DNA of 64,000 nucleotides from Aquamicrobium sp. LC103 (GCF_001014615.2 NZ_LBCQ02000010.1:62001-126000), one strand, 5' to 3'. Shown: positions 17,978 through 27,427, counted from the first letter of the stretch. Numbers and translations: made by a program. Notes: a model not told the origin generated them from the sequence alone.

Positions 17978-18629
17978 AGATGTCCAGCCTCCCGCCCGAC
18001 AGGATCATGCGGCGTGCGTCGACCTGATCCATCAGCCCGAGATCGTGCGTGGCGATGACCACGGCGGTGCCCAGCCGGTTGAGCTCGATGAAAAGCCGCA
18101 GCAGGCGGCGCGCCAGCGGCGGATCGACATTGCCCGTCGGCTCGTCGGCCAGCAGAATCTCCGGCTGCTCGATGAGCGCGCGCGCGATCGCCGCGCGCTG
18201 CTTCTCGCCGCCGGAAAGCACGGGCGGCAGCACATGCATGCGCTCGCCGAGCCCCACCCATTTCAGAAGTTCGATGACGTCGCCGCGGTAGCTCGCCTCG
18301 TCGCGTCCCCTCACCCGGAGCGGCAACGCCACGTTCTCATATGTCGTCATGTGGTCGAGCAGGCGGAAATCCTGGAAGACGATGCCGATCCGGCGGCGAA
18401 TCAGCGGCAGCTCCGTCGGGCCGATTCGCGACCGGTCCTTGTCGAACACGCTGATCAGCCCGCGCGTCGGCTTGAGCGACAGGAACAGGAGCCGCAGCAG
18501 CGTCGTCTTGCCCGCCCCCGACGGGCCGGTCAGGAACTGGAAGGAGCGCTCCGGCAGATGGAAGGATATGTCGCGGAGAATCTCCGGCCCCATCCCGTAT
18601 CTAAGCCCGACATTTTCGAAGCGAATCAA
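17970..18629 (-). CDS. ftsE: Cell division ATP-binding protein FtsE
   Basis: A 219-residue ABC ATPase starting MIRFENVGLRYG. Walker A is GPSGAGKTTLLRLL near residue 36, the signature is LSGGEKQRAAIARAL near 140 and Walker B is ILLADEPTGNVDP near 160. It forms the FtsEX complex with the overlapping ftsX product and acts at the division septum. The start codon read here is TTG at 18629, and no better in-frame ATG precedes the conserved N-terminus. A CtrA-type site lies about 90 bases upstream. Confidence 0.95.
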   Translation of the reverse strand: MIRFENVGLRYGMGPEILRDISFHLPERSFQFLTGPSGAGKTTLLRLLFLSLKPTRGLISVFDKDRSRIGPTELPLIRRRIGIVFQDFRLLDHMTTYENVALPLRVRGRDEASYRGDVIELLKWVGLGERMHVLPPVLSGGEKQRAAIARALIEQPEILLADEPTGNVDPPLARRLLRLFIELNRLGTAVVIATHDLGLMDQVDARRMILSGGRLDIYD

Positions 18630-18718
18630 AGGAGCGGCCTTGCTATCGATTGACTTTCACGGTCCGGCACGCCGAAGCGCCCGACCCACGCGTAATGTTC
18701 GACCATGGTTTCGCATGG

Positions 18719-18733
18719 TTAACGTCCGGTTAA
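18719..18733. promoter_or_regulatory. Candidate CtrA binding site in the ftsE upstream region
   Basis: The stretch reads TTAA, seven bases, TTAA (TTAACGTCCGGTTAA), matching the CtrA box spacing TTAA-N7-TTAA(C). It lies between the divergent ftsE gene and the membrane-protein gene at 18822. CtrA controls cell-cycle and division genes in alphaproteobacteria, so ftsE is a sensible target. Confidence 0.5.
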
Positions 18734-18821
18734 AATGCACATGTCGAACCTGCGACGACGCGAAGCATTAACCTTTTGAAGGGTACCCCGTACGCAACGC
18801 CGCGAAAGGACGGCAGCCGGC

Positions 18822-19460
18822 ATGAGCGAGTATGAAAAGGCACGCCCGGTTTCCGGCGAAATCATGGCCGGAACCCACAAGGAGCGACCGTCGCGGGCGA
18901 CGGCAGCCGAGTTCACGGACGCCGATTTCGAAATCCTCGGCGATACGGGGTTTCGCAACGCGCGACTTTTCTCCGGACGCATCGGAAAACACGGCGAGCC
19001 CGACGGCATGGAGACGCTGCGCGGTGGGGCAGGCGCCGCCGCTTCCGGATGGTTCAAAACCCGCGGCGGGCCCGCCTTCTGGCTCTTCGGCGCGGCACTC
19101 GTCGCCGCCACGTTCTGGATATCGGGCGGCCATGCGCTGTTGAGGCATGTGCCCATGCCCGCCGGAGAGACGGCGCAGCCCCTGCACATCGGCGAATTGA
19201 AAAGCCGTGTGGAAAACCTTGGCGGAAAGCCGGTTCTCCTTGTAGAAGGCGAGGCGCGGAATGTCGGCTCGGGCGCGATCCCGGTGCCGCCACTCGCCAT
19301 TGCCGTCATCGGAAATGACGGGCAAAGCCGGCGTTACTTTCTGGGAACCAACGATGCGGTATTGGAACCGGGAGAGCGCTTTTCCTTTTCAAGCCGGCTG
19401 GAGCCGCCTGCGGATGGCGTGAAGTCGGTCGCGGTAACCTTCCGGGAAGGAGATCATTGA
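18822..19460 (+). CDS. Membrane-anchored protein with DUF3426-like C-terminal domain
   Basis: A 212-residue protein with a 75-residue polar N-terminus, one membrane helix (AFWLFGAALVAATFWISGG, about residues 86-104) and a C-terminal beta-rich domain containing PVLLVEGEARNVGSGAIPVPPLAIAVI. That domain resembles the FxLYD/DUF3426 type often found behind an MJ0042 zinc ribbon beside ftsE in rhizobia, but here the N-terminus lacks the CxxC ribbon. The function is unknown. Its stop overlaps the hpt start by one base (TGATG), making it the first gene of an hpt-response regulator unit. Confidence 0.72.
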   Translation: MSEYEKARPVSGEIMAGTHKERPSRATAAEFTDADFEILGDTGFRNARLFSGRIGKHGEPDGMETLRGGAGAAASGWFKTRGGPAFWLFGAALVAATFWISGGHALLRHVPMPAGETAQPLHIGELKSRVENLGGKPVLLVEGEARNVGSGAIPVPPLAIAVIGNDGQSRRYFLGTNDAVLEPGERFSFSSRLEPPADGVKSVAVTFREGDH

Positions 19461-20002
19461 TGCCTGTCGTGAGAGGCAAGGACATAGAGGTGCTGTTCAG
19501 CGCGTCGGCGATCGCCAGGCGCAATCTGGAGCTCGCCAAGGACATCGCGGAACGCGACTACCAGGACCTGCTGGTGATCTCGATCCTCAAGGGATCGTTC
19601 ATCTTCGCCGCCGACCTGATTCGTGCCATGCACGACACCGGGCTGTCACCGGAAGTGGAGTTCATCTTCATCTCCAGCTACGGCGCGGGAACGACCAGCG
19701 GCGAGGTCAAGGTGCTGCGCGACATCGACAACGAGGTTGCCGGGCGCGACGTGCTTCTGATCGACGACATCCTGGAATCCGGCAAGACGCTGAAATTCAC
19801 GCGCGAGCTGATGCTGTCGCGCGGCGCGAGGAACGTGTCGATCGCCGTGCTCCTCGACAAGTACACGCGGCGCCAGACCGACCTGAAGGCCGACTTCGTC
19901 GGCTTCGAATGCCCCGACTATTTCGTGGTCGGCTACGGCATGGACGTCGCGCACGCGTTTCGCGAACTGCCCTTCGTGGGCGTGGTCAAGGGAGATGCCT
20001 GA
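19460..20002 (+). CDS. hpt: Hypoxanthine phosphoribosyltransferase
   Basis: A 180-residue type I phosphoribosyltransferase of purine salvage, making IMP/GMP from hypoxanthine/guanine and PRPP. The PRPP loop VLLIDDILESGKTLK is near residue 100, ISILKGSFIFAADL near 40 and the C-terminal FVVGYGMDVAHAFRELPFVG near 155. The start is the ATG overlapping the previous stop, with GGAAGGAG a few bases upstream. It is followed, with a short gap, by the response regulator. Confidence 0.95.
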   Translation: MPVVRGKDIEVLFSASAIARRNLELAKDIAERDYQDLLVISILKGSFIFAADLIRAMHDTGLSPEVEFIFISSYGAGTTSGEVKVLRDIDNEVAGRDVLLIDDILESGKTLKFTRELMLSRGARNVSIAVLLDKYTRRQTDLKADFVGFECPDYFVVGYGMDVAHAFRELPFVGVVKGDA

Positions 20003-20003
20003 C

Positions 20004-20366
20004 ATGGCGAAAGTTCTCATCGTCGAAGACGACGAAGCCGTCCGCACCTTCACCGCGCGCGCCATTGCAAGCGCCGGTTTCGAGGTCTCCACGGCCGAGG
20101 ATGGCGACGAGGGACTGTCGAGCATCCGCGAGAATGAGGGCCGGTTCGACCTCGTCCTTTCCGACATACGCATGCCGGCCATGGACGGGATCGAGATGGC
20201 CAAGCGCGCGGCGGGCGAATTTCCGGGCCTGAAGATCCTGCTGATGACCGGCTACGCCGAACAGCGCGAGCGCGCCGCCGATCTGGAAGACATCGTCATC
20301 GACGTCGTCCCCAAGCCGTTCTCGCTGGCGCAGATCCGCGAAAAAGTCGCCAAGGCCCTCATTTGA
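20004..20366 (+). CDS. Single-domain response regulator (CpdR-like)
   Basis: A 120-residue receiver domain with no output domain. The acidic pocket is VEDDEA near residue 8, the phospho-acceptor Asp is in LVLSDIRMPAMDG near 52, and the conserved Thr/Tyr and Lys lie in LLMTGYAEQRER and VVPKPFS. CpdR controls ClpXP proteolysis of CtrA-pathway proteins in Caulobacter and rhizobia; this protein resembles it in size and in the MTGYAEQRER stretch, but I cannot separate it from other lone receivers. GGGAG lies nine bases before the ATG at 20004. Confidence 0.8.
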   Translation: MAKVLIVEDDEAVRTFTARAIASAGFEVSTAEDGDEGLSSIRENEGRFDLVLSDIRMPAMDGIEMAKRAAGEFPGLKILLMTGYAEQRERAADLEDIVIDVVPKPFSLAQIREKVAKALI

Positions 20367-20373
20367 GGGCCTT
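20352..20373. terminator. Bidirectional hairpin between convergent genes
   Basis: AAGGCCCTC and GAGGGCCTT pair perfectly around a four-base loop. The hairpin spans the stop codon of the response regulator and abuts the stop of the convergent phytase-like gene. Only three T residues follow, so termination may be weak. Confidence 0.5.
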
Positions 20374-21404
20374 TACTCGACCATCCGGAATTCCAGATAG
20401 AGGCTGCGCTGGAAGACGGACTGGTTGTCGTCGGACATGATCGACACCATCGTCGCTCCGTCCTCGCGCAGCCACACGTCCAGCGCTTCCATGTTGTCGA
20501 TGCGATAAGCCATATTGGCCTCCATCAGCACCGGTCCGTCGAGCAGGCCGCCCGCCCTCACCGTTCCGCCCGGTATCCGCCGCAGGCGCATGGAAATGCT
20601 CTGCGCGATGGTGAACCGCCGCTCCAGGATCAGGAGGTCGCCATTGGGCAGGAAGGCGCCGTCGGTGACGTCGTAGCCGTCGCTGCGCGCGACCGTGAAG
20701 ACGCCTCGTTCCGGCCCCTCGATGACCGCGCCGAAGATGTTGCCGAGCGGATCGAGACTGCGCTCGGCGATGACGATGCGCGCGCCGTGCTGCGGCCCGC
20801 CTTCCGGAGACTTGATGACGGTCTCCAGTCCCGCATTGCGGCGCAATTCCTCCTTCGGGATCACGAAGTCGAGATTGCGGATGGGGCCGGCCATGCCGTC
20901 CGGATCGATGCGGTATTCGACAACGCGATGCTCGCGCTCGAAGCTTACGGTGGCGATGCCGTCATGGACGGCAAGCCCCTCCGCGTCGACATACCATTTG
21001 TCGCCGATCACCTGGCCGGCCTCGTCGACCATCGGCGACATGCGGAACTCTTCCACCCCAGCCGGCCGCCCCTCGGCATCGCGCATCAGCCTGCCGAAGA
21101 ACCAGAAGCCGGTGTCCGCCACGCCGACGAACGCGGTGCCCGGTTCCAGGAAGCGCATCGCGGAGAAGCCGCCGAAATCCTTTCCGCTGGAGGCGAGCTC
21201 CAATCCCCCGACGAATTCCAACGGGCCGAACCTGGTCTGGCTGGAACCCAGCCGGAAACGGCCGATCGGCTTGGCTCGCACCTCCATCCACTCGACGGGC
21301 GCGGTCGAGGCGAGCTGTGCATGGGCGCGGTGGGGGAAGACGGCGGAAAGGCCCGCAGCGACAGCGAGGAAGGCCGCGGCAGCCGCGGCTTGCCGTAGGA
21401 TCAT
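20373..21404 (-). CDS. Exported esterase-like/phytase-like beta-propeller protein
   Basis: A 343-residue protein with a Sec signal peptide ([25 protein letters not shown]) and repeated beta-rich units of the 'esterase-like activity of phytase' family. [20 protein letters not shown] is near residue 68, [23 protein letters not shown] near 145 and the closing NMEALDVW near 305. The family is expected in the periplasm and its substrate is uncertain. Its start overlaps the cobT stop by four bases, so it is transcribed in the cobS-cobT unit, a common arrangement in rhizobia. Confidence 0.8.
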   Translation of the reverse strand: MILRQAAAAAAFLAVAAGLSAVFPHRAHAQLASTAPVEWMEVRAKPIGRFRLGSSQTRFGPLEFVGGLELASSGKDFGGFSAMRFLEPGTAFVGVADTGFWFFGRLMRDAEGRPAGVEEFRMSPMVDEAGQVIGDKWYVDAEGLAVHDGIATVSFEREHRVVEYRIDPDGMAGPIRNLDFVIPKEELRRNAGLETVIKSPEGGPQHGARIVIAERSLDPLGNIFGAVIEGPERGVFTVARSDGYDVTDGAFLPNGDLLILERRFTIAQSISMRLRRIPGGTVRAGGLLDGPVLMEANMAYRIDNMEALDVWLREDGATMVSIMSDDNQSVFQRSLYLEFRMVE

Positions 21405-23293
21405 CCCGCGCGCCGGGCGAAGCGGCGGCTCTCCCTCTGCGTTTCCTCGCCAAAGAGCGCGGCGAGCTGCTCGGTCATCGCGCCGGCCAGTTCCTCGGCA
21501 TCGACAATCGTGACGGCGCGGCGATAGTAGCGGGTCACGTCATGGCCGATGCCGATGGCGAGCAGTTCGACCGGCGAACGCGTCTCGATGAGGTCGATCA
21601 CCGCGCGCAGATGGCGCTCGAGATAGTTGCCGGGATTGACCGACAGCGTCGAATCGTCGACCGGCGCGCCATCGGAGATCATCATCAGTATCTTGCGCTG
21701 CTCGGGTCGCGCGATCAGCCGCTGGTGCGCCCAAAGCAGCGCCTCGCCGTCGATATTCTCCTTCAGCAGCCCCTCGCGCATCATCAGGCCGAGATTCCGG
21801 CGCGCCCGCCGCCACGGCATGTCGGCGCTCTTGTAGATGATGTGGCGCAGGTCGTTGAGCCGGCCGGGGCTGGCGGGCTTGCCGTCCTTCAGCCACTTCT
21901 CGCGCGCCTGCCCGCCCTTCCAGGCACGGGTGGTGAAGCCGAGGATTTCAACGGACACGCCGCAGCGCTCGAGCGTACGCGCGAGAATGTCCGCGCAGGT
22001 GGCCGCGACCGTGATCGGGCGACCGCGCATCGAGCCCGAATTGTCGAGCACCAGCGAGACCACGGTGTCGCGGAATTTCGTGTCGCGTTCCTGCTTGAAG
22101 GAAAGCGGCTGCATCGGATCGATGACGACGCGCAGCAGCCGCGCCGTATCGAGCACGCCTTCCTCCAGGTCGAAATCCCAGGACCGGTTCTGCTGTGCCA
22201 TCAGGCGCCGCTGCAGACGGTTGGCGAGGCGCCCGACGACGCCCTGCAGATTCGTCAACTGCTTGTCCAGGAAGGCCCGCAGACGCTCGAGCTCCTCCTC
22301 GTCGCAGAGCTCTTCCGCGCCCACCGTTTCGTCGAAGGCGGTGGTGAAGACCTTGTAGTCGATCTCCCTGGGAAGATTTGCGAAGGGATTGTCCTGGCGA
22401 CGCGCTTCGCCCGGCGTCTCGGCGTCGACATCCTCCTCGTCGGAGGTCTCGTCGGCATCCGCGTCGGCAGCCTCCATCTCGCCGTCCTGAGCGTCCTCGC
22501 TCGAGGAATCGGCCTCCTCCGCCTGCGACTGGTCGGCGCCGGAATCCTCCTCGCCGCCTTCCTCGGTCTGTTCGTCGCCTTGCGGCTGGTTCTCGTCGTC
22601 CTGGCTTTCCTCGCTCTGCTCGTCCTCGCCGAGCTCCTCGGCCATCTCCATGGAGGCGAGCATTTCGCGCACGACACGGGCGAAGGCCTGTTGGTCCTCC
22701 AGCTTGTCGGCGAGGCCGTCGAGGTCGGCGCCGGCCTTTTCCTCGATCCACTCGCGCCAGAGATCGACGACGCGGGCGGCGCTCTTCGGTGCTGGGCGGC
22801 CGGTCAGTTTCTCGCGCACCATCAGCGCGATCGCTTCCTCCAGCGGCGCGTCGGCCTGCTCGGAGACGCTCGCGAGATTGGCGCGCGCATATTTGTCCTC
22901 GAGCATCGAGCCGATGTTCTCGGCCACGCCGAGCATGGCCCGGCTGCCGATCGCCTCGACGCGCGCCTGCTCGACCGCGTCGAAGATCGCTCGTGCCTGC
23001 TTGCCCTCGGGCGCAAGCCTCATATGGACGCGGCTGTCGTGGCAGGCCCGCTTCAGCGCCATGGAATCGCCGAGGCCGCGCGTGACCGCGACGTCTGTCG
23101 AGCTGGGTTTCTTGGGAAGATCGGGAAGGCGCGCCCGCCCGCCGGCAAGCGCCGGCCTGTCCTTGGCGAAGGCGACCTCCAGCTCGTGATCGCCGGCGAT
23201 CGCGCGCATGCAGACGGTCACCGCGCGTTTGAAGACGTCGGTGTCGCCGCCCTTGTTGGGCCGATTGCGCGTATTGTCGCCGGGACCAGCCAA
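21401..23293 (-). CDS. cobT: Cobaltochelatase subunit CobT
   Basis: A 630-residue subunit of the ATP-dependent aerobic cobaltochelatase (CobN-CobS-CobT) that inserts cobalt into hydrogenobyrinate a,c-diamide. The N-terminus is [16 protein letters not shown], matching the family MAGRGDN start. A very acidic, Asp/Glu/Gln-rich linker lies at about residues 220-300. The C-terminal von Willebrand A domain has the MIDAS motif DNSGSMRG near 430 and [10 protein letters not shown] near 540. The start is a TTG at 23293; there is no in-frame ATG near it. It begins five bases after the cobS stop. Confidence 0.95.
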   Translation of the reverse strand: MAGPGDNTRNRPNKGGDTDVFKRAVTVCMRAIAGDHELEVAFAKDRPALAGGRARLPDLPKKPSSTDVAVTRGLGDSMALKRACHDSRVHMRLAPEGKQARAIFDAVEQARVEAIGSRAMLGVAENIGSMLEDKYARANLASVSEQADAPLEEAIALMVREKLTGRPAPKSAARVVDLWREWIEEKAGADLDGLADKLEDQQAFARVVREMLASMEMAEELGEDEQSEESQDDENQPQGDEQTEEGGEEDSGADQSQAEEADSSSEDAQDGEMEAADADADETSDEEDVDAETPGEARRQDNPFANLPREIDYKVFTTAFDETVGAEELCDEEELERLRAFLDKQLTNLQGVVGRLANRLQRRLMAQQNRSWDFDLEEGVLDTARLLRVVIDPMQPLSFKQERDTKFRDTVVSLVLDNSGSMRGRPITVAATCADILARTLERCGVSVEILGFTTRAWKGGQAREKWLKDGKPASPGRLNDLRHIIYKSADMPWRRARRNLGLMMREGLLKENIDGEALLWAHQRLIARPEQRKILMMISDGAPVDDSTLSVNPGNYLERHLRAVIDLIETRSPVELLAIGIGHDVTRYYRRAVTIVDAEELAGAMTEQLAALFGEETQRESRRFARRAG

Positions 23294-23298
23294 GGATG

Positions 23299-24288
23299 TT
23301 ATCCCAGAACCACGTTGGCGGCGGACTCGGGCAATTCCTCGCCGAAGGCGCGCTGGTAGAACTCGGCCACCACCGGACGCTCGAGCTCGTCGCACTTGTT
23401 GAGGAAGGTCAGGCGGAAGGCGAAGCCGACATTGTCGAAGATTTCCGCGTTCTCCGCCCACATGATGACGGTGCGCGGGCTCATCACGGTCGACAGGTCG
23501 CCATTGATGAAGGCCGAGCGCGTCATGTCGGCGACGCGCACCATCTTGTTGACGGTGTCGCGGCCCTTCTCGGTGCGGAAATGCTTGGCCTTGGCCAGCA
23601 CGATCGCGACTTCGTCGTCATGCGGCAGGTAGTTCAGCGTGGTGACGATCGACCAGCGGTCCATCTGCGCCTGGTTGATCTGCTGCGTGCCGTGATAGAG
23701 GCCGGTCGTGTCGCCCAGGCCGACCGTGTTGGCGGTCGCGAACAGCCGGAAGGCCGGATGCGGGCGGATCACGCGGCTCTGGTCGAGCAGCGTCAGTCGC
23801 CCCGCCGATTCCAGCACGCGCTGAATGACGAACATCACGTCCGGACGGCCGGCATCGTATTCGTCGAAGACCAGCGCCACATTGTGCTGGTAGGCCCAGG
23901 GCAGGATGCCGTCCTTGAACTCGGTGACCTGCATGCCCTCCTTGACCACGATCGCGTCCTTGCCGACGAGATCGATACGGCTGACATGGCTGTCGAGATT
24001 GATGCGCACGCAAGGCCAGTTGAGGCGGGCCGCGACCTGCTCGATATGGGTCGACTTGCCGGTGCCGTGGTAGCCGGAGACCATGACGCGACGATTGAAC
24101 GCGAAGCCGGCGAGGATGGCCAGCGTGGTCTGGCGGTCGAAGAGATAGTCCGGATCGACGTCCGGCACGTGCTCGTTGGCGGCCGAATAGGCCGGAACGA
24201 CCATCGATGATTCGAATCCGAAAGTGTCTTTGACCGACACTGTCGTGTCGGGCAGGTTGGCGATGTCGCGATCGACCTTGTTCATCAT
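23299..24288 (-). CDS. cobS: Cobaltochelatase subunit CobS (AAA+ ATPase)
   Basis: A 329-residue MoxR-like AAA+ ATPase starting [19 protein letters not shown]. Walker A is [14 protein letters not shown] near residue 78 and Walker B is [13 protein letters not shown] near 138; the sensor segment [12 protein letters not shown] is near 178. It forms rings with CobT that drive CobN in cobalt insertion. Two adjacent ATGs (24288 and 24285) follow a GGAGG; the second has better spacing. cobN is not in this window. Confidence 0.95.
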   Translation of the reverse strand: MMNKVDRDIANLPDTTVSVKDTFGFESSMVVPAYSAANEHVPDVDPDYLFDRQTTLAILAGFAFNRRVMVSGYHGTGKSTHIEQVAARLNWPCVRINLDSHVSRIDLVGKDAIVVKEGMQVTEFKDGILPWAYQHNVALVFDEYDAGRPDVMFVIQRVLESAGRLTLLDQSRVIRPHPAFRLFATANTVGLGDTTGLYHGTQQINQAQMDRWSIVTTLNYLPHDDEVAIVLAKAKHFRTEKGRDTVNKMVRVADMTRSAFINGDLSTVMSPRTVIMWAENAEIFDNVGFAFRLTFLNKCDELERPVVAEFYQRAFGEELPESAANVVLG

Positions 24289-24363
24289 GCCTCCACGTGC
24301 GGAAGCGATGCTGCCGCTGGTGTTCAAGTTCTTGTCGGGGGCTGTCTTTAGCAGACCGGAGAC

Positions 24364-24984
24364 CTAACACAAACCTGCTTGTTTGAGCACGCGATAGGCA
24401 TGCAGCACATCGCGAAAACGATCTTCCGAACCCCTGTCGCCACCATTCGCGTCGGGATGATGACGTTTCACGAGCTCCTTATAGCGCGCCTTTATCTCAG
24501 CGCCAGTCGCCTTTGCATCAAGACCAAGCGTTTCCAACGCCCTGGCCTCAAGCGATTTCAGCTTGCGCTCGCGCGGGCGGGCGGGATCGCGGGCAGCGTC
24601 GCCGAACATGCCGTATGGATCGCGGATGCGATTGTAATAGCCTGCCCTGCCCGACCGTTTCTGGGCGAAGTCCGCGGAGGCGGCGGCCTGTCCGTTCACG
24701 CCGATCTTCCAGGTCGGCCTGTGGCCGGTCAGCGCTTCCTTCTGGAAGCGGGCGATCTCGGTATCGGCAAGGCCCGAGAAATAATTGAAGCCCTTGTTGT
24801 ATTCGCGCACGTGCTCGAAGCAGAAGCGGAAATACTCGCCCTCGCGCATGCGCCCCACTGGCGCGCGGTGCGTACCCGCCTCGCCGCAGCCGTCCCACTG
24901 GCAGGCCGGCGCGCGCGACTTCACCTCCGCCTCCGGGTCGGGGCGGATTCTGATTTTCTCGAAATATTTCGAATAGGGTTTCAT
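24364..24984 (-). CDS. J-domain protein with N-terminal Cys/His segment
   Basis: A 206-residue protein with a DnaJ-type J domain at its C-terminus (about residues 145-203), including the HPD motif as KRHHPDANGG, which stimulates the DnaK ATPase. The N-terminus carries a possible metal site, ACQWDGCGEAGTHRAP followed by FCFEHVREYNKGFNYF. This J-protein type sits next to cobS and bolA in many rhizobia, but its client is unknown. The conserved cluster suggests housekeeping rather than stress use, as an inference. Confidence 0.87.
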   Translation of the reverse strand: MKPYSKYFEKIRIRPDPEAEVKSRAPACQWDGCGEAGTHRAPVGRMREGEYFRFCFEHVREYNKGFNYFSGLADTEIARFQKEALTGHRPTWKIGVNGQAAASADFAQKRSGRAGYYNRIRDPYGMFGDAARDPARPRERKLKSLEARALETLGLDAKATGAEIKARYKELVKRHHPDANGGDRGSEDRFRDVLHAYRVLKQAGLC

Positions 24985-25128
24985 CCCGAACTCAGGTCGA
25001 AGCGAATGTTTGGATTATGGGCGCTTCGCGCCGCGATACAAGAATTGACTTTTGGCCGCCGATCGCCCCTAACGCGTGAATCGGATCAGCAGCGAAGCAT
25101 CAGCTTCATATGGTGAAAGGAGCCGTCC

Positions 25129-25431
25129 TTGTCCATGCAAACGACAATCGAAGAGAAGCTGCAACAGGCATTTTCCCCCGAACGTCTGATCGTCATCAAC
25201 GAAAGCCATCTCCACGCCGGTCATCATCACACTGCCTCCGGCCATCATGAAATATTCGACGGCACGGGTGAAACCCATTTTCGTGTCCGCATCGTGACCG
25301 CCGCCTTTGCCGGGATGAGCCGGGTCGAGCGTCACCGGGCGATCAACGATCTGCTCACCGGCGAGCTCGAAGGCAGCGTCCACGCGCTGGCGATCGAGCC
25401 GGCCGCTCCGGGTGAGGCGACGCGCTGGTAG
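25129..25431 (+). CDS. BolA family protein
   Basis: A 100-residue BolA-fold protein beginning MSMQTTIEEKLQQAF. The family core is visible as LIVINESHLHAGHHH and THFRVRIVTAAFAGMSRVERHRAI. BolA proteins work with monothiol glutaredoxins in Fe-S cluster trafficking; the conserved His residues can bind clusters. The TTG at 25129 has GGAG six bases upstream and gives the usual MS start; the ATG six bases further on is spaced less well. It is divergent from the J-domain gene. Confidence 0.9.
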   Translation: MSMQTTIEEKLQQAFSPERLIVINESHLHAGHHHTASGHHEIFDGTGETHFRVRIVTAAFAGMSRVERHRAINDLLTGELEGSVHALAIEPAAPGEATRW

Positions 25432-25505
25432 GGCGATCGAATTCAGGTTCTGGCAATATACCAGGAAGGTGAGGCGCGTTCCCTCGCCATCCTCGCATCG
25501 CTGCG

Positions 25506-25964
25506 TCAGCTTTCCGCCGTTTCAGGCACCTTGATGATCACCGCTTCGTCTGGATCGACGAGGTGTCCTTCCTCGGTGCGGATTTCCAGCCGGGAGACGC
25601 GCTGGCCGCTTCGACGGTCGACCAGGACCGAGCGCTTTTCGTCAGGAGCGAAGAGATAGCGCTCGCCCCAATGCCGCAACGCCACCATGACAGGAAAAAG
25701 TGCACGGCCTTTTTCGGTGAGATGGTATTCCTGATGCGCGCCGCCCGGCGCGGGCGCCGTTTCCAGTATCCCCTTTTCGATCAGCGTTCGCAGCCTGGCT
25801 GAGAGGATGTTCTTGGCAATGCCGAGGCTCTTCTGAAACTCGCCGAAGCGGGTAAGCCCGTCAAAAGCGTCGCGTACGATCAACAACGACCACCAGTCGC
25901 CGATCGCGTCGAGCGAACGGGCGCTGGGGCAATAGTCCCCCTTGAGGCTCTTGCGTTTCACCAT
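25506..25964 (-). CDS. HxlR-family transcriptional regulator
   Basis: A 152-residue winged-helix regulator. The HxlR signature is clear: CPSARSLDAIGDWWSLLIVRDAF near residues 12-34, TRFGEFQKSLGIAKNILSARLR near 40, and YHLTEKGRALFPVM near 83. Members often repress a divergent gene and sense small molecules or redox state. A Cys near residue 12 is the kind used for redox sensing. The start is the ATG at 25964; a TTG lies 12 bases upstream. It is divergent from the MFS gene, with repeated operator-like half-sites between. Confidence 0.88.
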   Translation of the reverse strand: MVKRKSLKGDYCPSARSLDAIGDWWSLLIVRDAFDGLTRFGEFQKSLGIAKNILSARLRTLIEKGILETAPAPGGAHQEYHLTEKGRALFPVMVALRHWGERYLFAPDEKRSVLVDRRSGQRVSRLEIRTEEGHLVDPDEAVIIKVPETAES

Positions 25965-26006
25965 GAGCTGGACCAATCACAAATCGAAAGTTCAGGTTGC
26001 ATCATA

Positions 26007-26050
26007 AAACCATCATCTGTATGGATCAAATGGTTTCATTATAAAACCAT
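26007..26050. promoter_or_regulatory. Operator-like half-site array between the HxlR and MFS genes
   Basis: Three copies of the same seven-base half-site alternate in orientation: AAACCAT (26007-26013), ATGGTTT (26030-26036) and AAACCAT (26044-26050). They give two overlapping inverted repeats just before the MFS start at 26067. This is the place and form expected for binding by the divergent HxlR dimer. Confidence 0.65.
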
Positions 26051-26066
26051 ACCGCAGGACAGAACG

Positions 26067-27362
26067 ATGCAACCCGATGAAAACACGGCGCCGGCCGCCG
26101 CCGCGACGGACACCGCGCGCGCCCGGGCGGCGCTGGAACAGCAACCGGCCGCCAGCCTGACCGGGAGCGAGCCCACCCTTTCCCGTGGCCTCGTTCTGCT
26201 CTTCGCCGTCGCCAGCGGATTGGCGGTCGCCAATGCCTATTTTGCTCATCCGCTGCTGGACGTCATGGCTGAAGATTTCGATCTTCCGCATGCCTCGACC
26301 GGCCTTATCGTTGCCCTGACCCAACTGGGCTACGGCCTTGGCCTCGTTCTCCTCGTGCCGCTCGGCGATCTGACCGACCGCCGCAGACTCGTGATCTGGC
26401 AGACGCTGCTGTCCGTGGCCGCTCTGATCTGCGTGGGCCTGTCTGTCAGCGGGTCGATGCTGCTTGCGGCGATGGCGGCGATGGGGTTCCTTGCGGTAAC
26501 GACTCAAGCTTTTGTCGCCTATGCCGCCAACATCGCGCCGCCAGCCGAGCGGGGCCATATCGTGGGCATCGTGACGAGCGGCATCGTGCTCGGCATCCTG
26601 CTTGCCAGGGTAGTAGCCGGGACCCTGACGGATATTGCCGGCTGGCGCACGGTGTATCTCCTTTCGGCGACGCTGACGCTGGTCATCGCATTCCTGCTCC
26701 ATAGGAAATTGCCCCGCAATATCCCTGAGACGTCTCGGGACCGGCATTCCTATCCAAAGCTGATCGTCTCCCTTCTCAGCCTCTTCCTGCAGGAGCCAGT
26801 GCTGCGTATCCGCGCCGTGATGGCGATGTTCATCTTTGCCCAGATCACCACGCTGCTCACGCCGCTCGTGCTGCCGCTCGGCGCGCCGCCCTACTCGCTC
26901 TCCCATACCGAGATCGGTCTCTTCGGGTTGGCCGGCGCGGCCGGCGCGCTCGCCGCTTCGCGTGCCGGCCGCTGGGCCGACCAAGGCCACGCGCAACGAA
27001 CCACCGGCATCGCGCTGTCGCTCATGCTTCTGTCGTGGCTGCCGATCGCGCTTCTGCCTCACTCGATCCTCTGGCTGATCGCCGGCGTATTGATCATCGA
27101 TTTCGGCCTTCAGGCGGTCCACGTGACCAACCAGGCGATGATCTATCGCGTGCGCCCGGAGGCCCAGAGCCGGCTGACGGCCGCCTACATGGTGTTCTAT
27201 TCCATTGGAAGCGCGGCCGGGTCTTCCCTTTCGACCATCGCCTATGCGCATGCCGGATGGACGGGGGTGTGCCTCCAGGGCGCGACCATCGGTACGCTTG
27301 CTCTTGCGTTCTGGCTGGCGACACTGCGTTCCACGCCCATGGCCGCCACGCGAGCCATCTGA
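26067..27362 (+). CDS. MFS transporter (probable drug/small-molecule exporter)
   Basis: A 431-residue protein with 12 predicted helices after a 45-residue Ala-rich N-terminal tail. Between helices 2 and 3 is the MFS motif A-like LVPLGDLTDRRRLVIWQ near residue 98; a second copy-like GRWADQGHAQRTTGI is near 305. The type (YnfM/YfcJ-like) is mostly efflux. The divergent HxlR gene and shared operator suggest induction by a substrate. Together they look like a small accessory module placed between bolA and the CNNM gene. Confidence 0.85.
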   Translation: MQPDENTAPAAAATDTARARAALEQQPAASLTGSEPTLSRGLVLLFAVASGLAVANAYFAHPLLDVMAEDFDLPHASTGLIVALTQLGYGLGLVLLVPLGDLTDRRRLVIWQTLLSVAALICVGLSVSGSMLLAAMAAMGFLAVTTQAFVAYAANIAPPAERGHIVGIVTSGIVLGILLARVVAGTLTDIAGWRTVYLLSATLTLVIAFLLHRKLPRNIPETSRDRHSYPKLIVSLLSLFLQEPVLRIRAVMAMFIFAQITTLLTPLVLPLGAPPYSLSHTEIGLFGLAGAAGALAASRAGRWADQGHAQRTTGIALSLMLLSWLPIALLPHSILWLIAGVLIIDFGLQAVHVTNQAMIYRVRPEAQSRLTAAYMVFYSIGSAAGSSLSTIAYAHAGWTGVCLQGATIGTLALAFWLATLRSTPMAATRAI

Positions 27363-27427
27363 TGCGCCGGTCTTTTGGATTGTGCAGCCTCAACGGCCAA
27401 GGCGTTTCGTTGAAAACCTGAACTGCC

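Noticed and set aside
21317-23359. 680-residue ORF on the plus strand across cobT
   Set aside because: cobT is certain on the other strand; this is a high-GC shadow.
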